In this document: positions 34,382-41,161 of the stretch, one piece after another
How positions within the stretch are numbered: the stretch's first letter is position 1
Layout: every line of letters starts with the position of its first letter
Assembly: GCA_004802725.1 (NCBI GenBank)
Contig: SGPM01000252.1
Span: 1 to 41,161, forward strand
DNA: 41,161 nucleotides
Origin: Antrodiella citrinella
Taxonomy: Eukaryota > Basidiomycota > Agaricomycetes > Polyporales > Steccherinaceae
Reading direction: 5' to 3'
Program-made: the position numbers and the translations under genes
The notes under the pieces: generated by a model
Databases searched by the model: none
What the model was told of the DNA's origin: nothing
Seen by the model: only the letters and a program-made list of their open reading frames with translations

Positions 34382-35633
34382 CTAGAGGTGTGCGTGCGTG
34401 ACGGTTTCCGCTAACGAATCGACAGCGCCGTCTGCCGATTCCATCAACATATCCTTCAGAATGAAATCTGCCTCGTACCACTGATCTACGTCTTCCTCAT
34501 CCAAATTATTGAGATCCCAGTCGTACTCGTAGAAAAATATCGATGACAAGCACGGAAAAGTCCTCGACAAAAATCCGGCAACGGGTCCAGGAGACTCGAG
34601 CTTGCAAGGACCAACATTGAGCTCGTACAGCTTGCACTGTTCTGCGGGTGGCTGGAGGGGAGGTGGTGGGATATTGGACGGGGATGTGTCAAAAATGACA
34701 CCAAGCCTGGCGAGGCGAGGACAGCACGTCGCAAGCGACTGCAAGCCTTGGAATGTGATACGAAGGGGATCCATCCACCGCCCGCGTGGGTCCAGCCATA
34801 ACCACGTGAGCTCAGGCCAGGGCTCAGCGGCGTCCTGTATGAATCGATCCCTCAAGATCCCATGACCATCCCACGTCTACGTAGAACTCCTGCATACAGG
34901 GCATGCAGAACAAATGGCTGAGAGCGCTCGATCCTATAGCGTCTGCCAACTCACGCTCGTCCACCAAGTTCCAGCCATTAGAACAACTCAAATGGAATTT
35001 TTTGAGAGCTTTCGCAGAACAAGAGCCAGTTACAGTTCTGAGAAGTAGTCGGTCGACCATAGCGTGATCGGGCTGCCTCCTCGTGAAGATGACAGATGTG
35101 AGTTCTTCGAGATGAGGAAAGGTCGAGTATTGGAAAGCGGTGATGAGGAAGTCGAGACGTAGCGACTCGATTCGCAAGGTGACGAGGGTGGTGGAGAAGG
35201 TGAGCTTCTCGGCGAGGGAGAAAGTGAATGTATCAGGTCGGACGTCCAGGTGGACGAGTAAAGGTAAGTGTGCCAGACCCTGCCAGATGCCCCTCCCGAT
35301 GTCTAAATCTGTGCTCGACATCAGCCTTTGAAGATGCACTGCCTCTCGACAGATAACACACAGCGCTTCGTGGGTTGCCACAGGATCATCACTGAAGCGA
35401 ATCAGGTAGTGCGGTAGCGTTAGGGACGTCAAAAACGCTATTCTGTCGCCCATGATGTTGGAGAGAACCTCCGGAACAACAGACGAAACAAGCTCGAAAC
35501 TACGGAGGGATGTCCCAGCTGTATGAGATATCCATGCAAGCTGTGACGCCTGACAGTTGGCCGAACATGTGAGCCTACGCAGGATGCGGAAGTAAGGCGA
35601 CCTCTCCGTTGAACGATGGCCTGGAGAGATCAA
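34382..35633 (-). CDS. F-box/LRR-like protein, 5'-truncated with an internal frame break
   Basis: Member of the leucine-rich F-box-type families expanded in Agaricomycetes, which recruit targets to SCF ubiquitin ligases. Only the LRR-like half is present: FLTSLTLPHYLI, LAHLPLLVHLDVRP, TLVTLRIESLRLDFLITAF, then LTWLWLDPRGRWMDPLRITF and LATCCPRLARLGVIFD. No F-box motif exists upstream; sequence before about 35633 is unrelated and no ATG opens the frame. The first part reads to TGA just after GWSWDL, while the second part is in another frame and starts at about LRDRFIQDAAEPWPEL. Either a 1-nt frameshift lies near 34855, or a very short 40-nt intron (GTGGGA...TACAG, 34839-34878) joins YVD to DAAEPW. 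The first looks more natural because both sides read as protein through the presumed intron. Probably a pseudogene. Confidence 0.6.
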
Positions 35634-35713
35634 AGCTGTAAGTCGCGTTCCGACGTCCTGGTAAGACCCCGACTGAAGGTATGAATATGATCTTAATCCT
35701 GGATGAGTAGTTT

Positions 35714-37709
35714 ATGATCGCAAAAGCATCATCAGCGGTCAAAGCCAAAGGTTTGAACGACTTCTATTGCCATATTCAGCTCGATAAAGTTGTCCCTATT
35801 CGAGCTGACAATCTCGTCTAGCTCAAGACTACCGTCAAAGTCGAAGAGGTTGACAAGGATTGGGTTCACAGGATAGATCTCCAGGCAATCACAGAGTTTT
35901 GCCAGTCAGCTACACGCATCCAGAAGATACTGGGAGCACCCGAAAGCCTCAATGACGAGGCTCTCCATCTTCTCATTACTGCGGCTGAAAAGGTGGAACC
36001 CCTCTCTCCTCTTCACGGGTCTGCCAATGACCTGTGGGCCAAGGCTTGGGAAAAGCCATGGCCCACGACCAAGAGCAGCATCTCTATTGAAGAAATCCCG
36101 CAAAATGTGGAGGGTGAACCCATGCTGCCGCCACTTGAGGACGACGACGACAATCAGTGGGACTACACCGTCCTCTCCGACATCAAATTGGTCGTGGCTG
36201 CATCCGGTGCATCCGGCTTTGGTGGGGATCACGATATCCTCGTCATTCGACCTGAATATGACTGGCTTCAGGCTAAGTTGGAGGAGCTCTATGCTGAGGA
36301 CGCTGGCGTAGTCGTGTCAGGTCATCAGGGTATTGGTTCGTGGAGTCGTTTTGGGGTTTGCTCTCGATTACGCTAACGTGTGTCCTTATGCAAGTCTATG
36401 TTCCTCCTCTTTATGCTCCTCTACCTTCTCGAACATGGACATCCCACCGCCATCCACCTGAGAAAAGTTGTCGTCGTTTTCAACAAACATGGCGCGACCA
36501 TCCACGATCCAGAGGAGTATATGCCCCTCGCGGGCTACTGGGCTCTCACAGATTGCAATGATTTCATCACCACTCCCTGCTCGCTCTTCAGGGGATCGAA
36601 GGCATTCATCATCCAAGTATCGTCGCCAAGATTGGAGAGATGGAAGGAATGGATGAGGCAAAGGGGTAGTACGGTCGTCATGTCAAAACTACCACGGGTA
36701 GTTGAGATCACAGCTATCTTGTACGTCTTCCCTTGCCTTCAACGGTCCCTCCTTGTTGTGATGCGTTTACTTGTTGTTCTCGTACAGGAAGGAGATGAAG
36801 CTACAGTATAACCAGGCCAGGCATTACGCCAGCAAATGGGGGCCGTGTACTCGAACGATCATCAGAATCCTCAGCGCGGAGTCTGATAAAGCTCGCGGCA
36901 GGGTTGAGGAGGAGTTATCTGATGCGGCTTTAGTTGCGGCGCGCGCTGTCTGCACGAATCCCGCCGCATATACCTCTGTCGCTTCACGGGGGCAAGCACA
37001 CATTGTAGGCTCCCCCATCCTCTTTGCTCACCCATATCGTCCATCGGATGATCAGAAACACAGTTATGCACGTGCCGTGTCCACTGTCCCTACTCGTTTT
37101 CTTGACGAGATATTCGATGTCGCAACCATGGAGCTCTCGAACCTCCAAGCCCTGGAGCTTTTTAAATCACTCAGCTCTCATTCTTTTACGAGGCAAGCTG
37201 GAGGCCGGGCCTTCGAGCTACGCGTACATGAAGCACTGTGTCTCAAGAATGTGCCTCTCAATATACGCCGTACAGTCAGACCTGCGGAGTCTCCAGTCGG
37301 CCCTGCGAAGATTAAAGTTGACCCTGGGAATACCGCACGGACTATCCAGCCTTCGCAAAAGCTGCTCTCCGGCACAGTCGGCGCCCTTGCACACGCCGCG
37401 GACCATCCATCCTTCTACTGGGTTCCGTCTGTGGCAAACTTCCCTGGCATTGACAGTGTTCTTGCGGATCAGAACAACATCTACGCCATACAAGCGACGA
37501 TATCAGACGAGTACTCGAGCCCCGGTGACGGGCTGAAGAAGGTGTGGCAGTCCTTCAAAGAGGATGTGCGGACACGGCGTGCTTGGCACCTCGTCGTGGT
37601 CTCAAATTCTGTCGGAACGACCACAAAGCATGAGGCCAACTTCGCGAGGGAGGGTATCACTCTTGGCCGGTCAAAGGTTCCAGTCCATGTTTGGGGTTGT
37701 GTCTACTGA
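35714..37709 (+). CDS. Crinkler/RHS-type NTPase-nuclease protein, probably damaged
   Basis: Resembles the Crinkler-RHS group: a P-loop NTPase followed by a PD-(D/E)XK-like nuclease domain, known from oomycetes and fungi. The frame is open from ATG 35714, meets TAG at 35819-35821 (which could also be an intron acceptor, GTCTAG), and reopens to 36335. The P-loop is VVVSGHQGIG, then an intron, then KSMFLLFMLLYLLEHG. The nuclease part (36788-37709) has GRAFELRVHEAL, FPGIDSVLADQNNIYAIQAT and KVWQSFKEDV, the acidic-D-QxT pattern of this group. Intron 36721-36787 is in phase. The P-loop intron is not: the acceptor that phase requires (before 36390) reads AT, not AG. The usual N-terminal Crinkler header is not recognised. 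It lies head-to-head with the truncated F-box gene, 80 bp apart. Confidence 0.6.
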
Positions 37710-37950
37710 CGCAAACCGGAAGGCTAGAGCTACGCCATCAAACCCGGAAACCCGCAGGACTTCTCTCCTCTCGTCTACCACCACGCCTGGTATCTCAACA
37801 CCGCTGTTGTTTGTTTTTTGCCTCCCTCCCGACTCGCTGTTTCCCCCCCCTATTTTTCGCCTACTCTTCTGCGTCCTATGCCTCAGACTACTGTGATGTT
37901 ATAATTTGCACTCTGCCGACCCGCTTACCGTCGCCCCGTTGTCTCCATCT

Positions 37951-38133
37951 GCTGCAAGCAACATAACCTCGTGAATTGGATTGTTGAATCGTCTCCCGAG
38001 AATAACGTTGTGTTGACACTGTTCGCTATACCACAGAACCAATGCCGCTGTGAAAAAGAACGTGAACACATTGAAGAGTCAATTGCGACAGGCTTCGTTT
38101 GCTGGAGACAAGGTCGAGGAGACCTGCAAGTAG
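37951..38133 (+). pseudogene. 3' fragment of the small secreted protein gene
   Basis: From 37951 the sequence matches the end of exon 3, intron 3 and the whole last exon of the secreted protein gene at 2144-2823. The shared landmark is GCTGCAAGCAACATAACCTC. The intron (37971-38036) keeps GT and CAG, and the last exon is again exactly 97 nt, reading NAAVKKNVNTL to VEETCK and TAG (38131-38133). Everything 5' of 37951 is unrelated, so this is a copy cut at a duplication breakpoint. The coding frame of the remnant is intact, so the event is not old or the fragment is conserved. Confidence 0.85.
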
Positions 38134-38424
38134 ATCGTAGCTCCGGTCGGGGGTGAACCATGTAACGCTCGAAATTAAATTGACTTGACTACGCTCACGG
38201 CTCTAGAAGTGGTGGATCGTCAGACTCAAATGGAAGGTACCCGTCCTATTAGAGAGGCACATTGCAACCGGTACCCGTTGCTACGTTACAGCACATGTCC
38301 GGATGTCCAAGCCTGATCATTCTGTGTACATGTAAAATACATACCAAAGTACATAGTGAGAAGGTTGTATGTATGTACAAGATCATGAAGAACACGAAAA
38401 TGCGAATAGTAAAAGATAGGAGTA

Positions 38425-41121
38425 TCACTCCGCGGAGAACGGAATGCTAAAAGCGTCCATGAAGTATTCATAGGTGACCATGTCACGAAGGTGCACACGG
38501 GAGTCAACCAGCTTCTTCAAGGCCGAAGCAAGGTAGACGTCACGGCGGACCGTGCCTTCCTTCCAGGCTCGTACTCTCAGATACTGGTCTGCGAAGATCC
38601 TCTCCGTATCCGAGGTGGCACTAGCGTCGTTCATATGAACGGTCATATCCAACAGGCAACTGTTCACAAAAGCCATATAGGAAGGATGGGTCTTCGCGAA
38701 AATCCGCTCGTACTCCTCAACGCTGGACAAGAAGGCGCGTTTCGCCGTTCCAACGTTCATGAGGTTGTTTTGGTGCCATGCGGGGATGATGCCAATGGTA
38801 TGGTTTTCCGGATTGAAAACCGCACAGAACCATGCGAAGACCCAGAAAAATGATTCGAGGTCGTGGCGATAGAGATGTTTTGGAGTCAAACCGGAATGGA
38901 GAAGATCGCAGGCCATGAATGGACCAGTACCAGTGCGATACCGGGCTTTCTGACGAATCCGGACCTCTTCGTCTTGTGAGATGCCCTCCTCTACCTGCTG
39001 TTTCTCTGCACCGGAGGGCTCGTCTGAGCTGTCACTAGCTGCCAACGTTTTCTCCCGAAGTTTTTCAAGCTTCTCGATCTCGATCAAGCGTTGCAACTCG
39101 GATTCCTTCACCTCTGTACCATCGTCGTCCCGTTCTTCGGCTAGATCCCAGTCCGTAAGGACCCCGACGACCTTCGTCTCAGCACCATCGGTCTCCCGAT
39201 AGAACATGATGTTTCCATAGCTGATATCTCGATGGAGAATCAGAGACGTCTTCCATACCCAATGGTGACCTACATATATCTACGTGAGATCGGGATAAAC
39301 AACAAAGTGCAGATTACGTACCAGTAATGGTATCGGATGAGGACACGGAAACATCGGCGGAGGTCCTCTGCAATGGGAGCCATCTTATGTCTGGGGAGTA
39401 TCATCCTCTCATCGCCCATCTTGCAACTGAAAGAGTATTTAAGATCAACGACGTGCTTCAGATACTTCCGGGCGTGGATGTCTTCGTTCAGCTTGCGGCG
39501 GATGACCCTGATGAACCGATCCTCGGCAGAACGTGTTTCCTGCGGACATGCTATCTTGGCCACGAGTCGAACACCCTCCAAGCGGGCTACTGCTCCGGCT
39601 CCAGCAACAATCGGAATTACGGCCGTGCCCCGACCAATCGTTCCATATGCGGTAGAAAGCTGTCGACCCTCATCCAGGTTCACTTGGAACTCCATAGATT
39701 GAGGTCCTAACACAGCCCCTTCGTCAAATGCGCTAGCATCGGCGGGGGAGACGTCGACGGGAGGAAGAAGAGCTGAGATGGCGGTTGGGAGACGCAAGAT
39801 TGTGTTCTCGTAAGTGAGAAGGTGGGGAGTGCCGTCGGGAAGAGATATCATAGGGTTGAGACCGAAGTCATGGGGCTTGCCGTAGTGATGAGCCGCCACG
39901 ACAAGCAAGAACGTCGGGGCGTCATTGAAGATGTTGAAGGGTTCGCTCTGCACCAGCCCCATCCGATCTGCGTACCACAGCGTCATGTTGAAATCCTGCA
40001 GGAGAAATCCAGTCGCGTAGGTACGGACGCCGTGAGACAGCAGCTCGTTGAGATACTTGGCGATCTGCAGTTCGTTGCCGGTGAGCGCTGCGGGACCCTC
40101 CTCCTCACCCCATGTGGCTGGGGGCAATGTGGACGACGTGGATTGGCCAGCAGGAGCGCTGCTCTTGCGTCCCGTACGCCTTGATTTATAGCACGGTTTG
40201 GCCCCGTAAGTCGGATCAGCCTTCTCCTCGTCTTCCGTGTTATCTGAGACGTCGTCGTCCCTCTTTCTTTTCGTAATACTGTACACCTACGAACTTATCA
40301 GCATACTGAACAAAAATTGAAGGAGTTTCACTCACTGCCTCCAGACGATTTGCTTGAATGGTTAATTTACGCTTGAAAGCCTCCTCATCTTTTACCCTCT
40401 CTTCGCGGACTTTCTTCAATTCCCCACAGTCCACAACATACTCCCAAACCTGCTCTTGTATCGACATAGTTGGTGTGAATCCAAAGTCGGGTTTATACTT
40501 CGCGTAGTCGCCTTTGACCTCACGATCCTTGAGGTTGAGAAATGTCATGGGAGTGTGACCGGCGGAAGCAGGAAACTGGGCACAGAGATCACGCCAGATC
40601 TTCTCGAAAGCGATGGCTGCTTCCCCCTCGCGTCGCACTTTGCCGTTCACGAGGGACTTGGTGAACGTACCGCCATAGTAGTCCTTCATGTACTCCTCGT
40701 TCAACTTGAATTGCTTATGAGTGTCGAGACGAAGGGAGCGAATGTCGAAGTTCCACACGTTGCGAATGAATCGCGCGATGGAGTAGCGCCGGACGACAGA
40801 GCCTTTGAAGTGACTCTTCAAGTAAGCCTTAACATCGGGATCCATATAGCCAGCGATGGACTGTGTCGAGTAGATGCTTGGTACCAAAGGAGTGGCATCC
40901 GCTGTAAAAGACAGCAATTAGTAGTCACGTTCACTGGAAAGTGGATCTCACATACCAGTCTGCGCCTTCAAAACGACAGGCAACTCAAACTCTGTGCGTT
41001 GCGGCTTATCTGAAGCAGGTCGTCGACGTGCGCGACCGAGATCCTTTCGCATCGGTGGCACAGAGTCGCGTTCTTCGTCTTCATGCGCATCGTCGCGAGC
41101 AACGGGATCTTGGGAAGNCAT
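38425..41121 (-). CDS. FunK1-type (fungal-type) protein kinase, copy C, probably disabled
   Basis: The only copy whose 5' end is in the window. Exons are 40956-41121, 40336-40901, 39322-40286 and 38425-39269. The start is ATG at 41121; base 41118 is N, leaving codon 2 undetermined. Exon 1 is a disordered acidic/basic leader; exon 2 carries SIAGYMDPDVKAYL. Exon 3 matches copy A closely (STSSTLPPATWGEEEG) until RRCFRVL, where a net 62 nt is missing compared with copies A and B. That removes the hinge segment (MPEYLLLERINSPAELKQ) and leaves exon 3 with 965 nt, one phase off from exon 4. Exon 4 still has HRDISYGN, LTDWDLA and HLYRHDLESFFWV. An in-phase rescue exists only with a weak donor at 39346 (C/GTGTCC), giving a kinase without a hinge. 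It converges on the secreted-protein fragment. Confidence 0.85.
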
Positions 41122-41161
41122 GGTGGATGGATGGATTCGCCAACGAGAGCAGCCAGCGAAT

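Noticed and set aside
37710..37950. Further 5' exons of the secreted-protein fragment
   Set aside because: No similarity to exons 1-3 or to the signal peptide could be found upstream of 37951.
1..41161. tRNA genes, rRNA and CRISPR arrays
   Set aside because: No A-box/B-box pair with a cloverleaf was found (B-box-like strings at 6137 and 19702 lack the rest), and no regularly spaced repeats exist; CRISPR is not expected in a fungus.

Overview
The window reads as nuclear DNA of a basidiomycete (Agaricomycetes, probably a wood-decay lineage such as Polyporales; the order is inference). Genes are packed on both strands and split by many 45-70 nt GT-AG introns, often with a CTAAC-like branch point. 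The gene content fits: FunK1 fungal-type protein kinases, a Clampless1 (Clp1)-like sexual development protein, a DASH kinetochore subunit, LIS1/PAC1 and a Crinkler/RHS-type NTPase-nuclease. No tRNA, rRNA or CRISPR array was found.

Layout. 1-9.5 kb is an accessory block: FunK1 copy A (+, 5' end outside the window), a small secreted protein gene (-), FunK1 copy B (+), a GNAT acetyltransferase (-) and a dead tandem copy of that acetyltransferase. 9.8-13 kb holds housekeeping genes: the Arp2/3 subunit ARPC1 (+) and DASH subunit Dad3 (-), with a puzzling open frame behind Dad3. 13-17 kb is gene-poor. 17-18.3 kb carries the Clp1-like gene (+). 20-26.6 kb holds three minus-strand genes: a pseudokinase lacking the catalytic Asp, LIS1/PAC1, and a Gfd2-like RNase H-fold protein. 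26.7-33.2 kb holds an alpha/beta hydrolase (+), a tRNA(Ile)-lysidine synthase-like PP-loop protein (-) and a YTH-domain RNA reader (+). 34-37.7 kb is damaged accessory DNA: a 5'-truncated F-box/LRR-like gene facing away from a Crinkler-type gene. 37.95-41.16 kb repeats the left edge in inverted form: a 3' fragment of the small secreted protein gene, then FunK1 copy C (-).

The main structural result is that the convergent pair [FunK1 -> <- small secreted protein] occurs at both ends in opposite orientation, with nearly equal spacers (281 and 290 bp). At the right end the secreted-protein copy keeps only its last exon and intron, and the FunK1 copy carries a net 62-nt deletion that destroys the hinge region and the splice phase. 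With the dead acetyltransferase, the truncated F-box gene and the damaged Crinkler, this marks the two flanks as fast-evolving duplication zones around a conserved housekeeping core. Housekeeping genes work in separate processes (actin nucleation, kinetochore, dynein regulation, tRNA modification, m6A reading); no shared pathway is evident.
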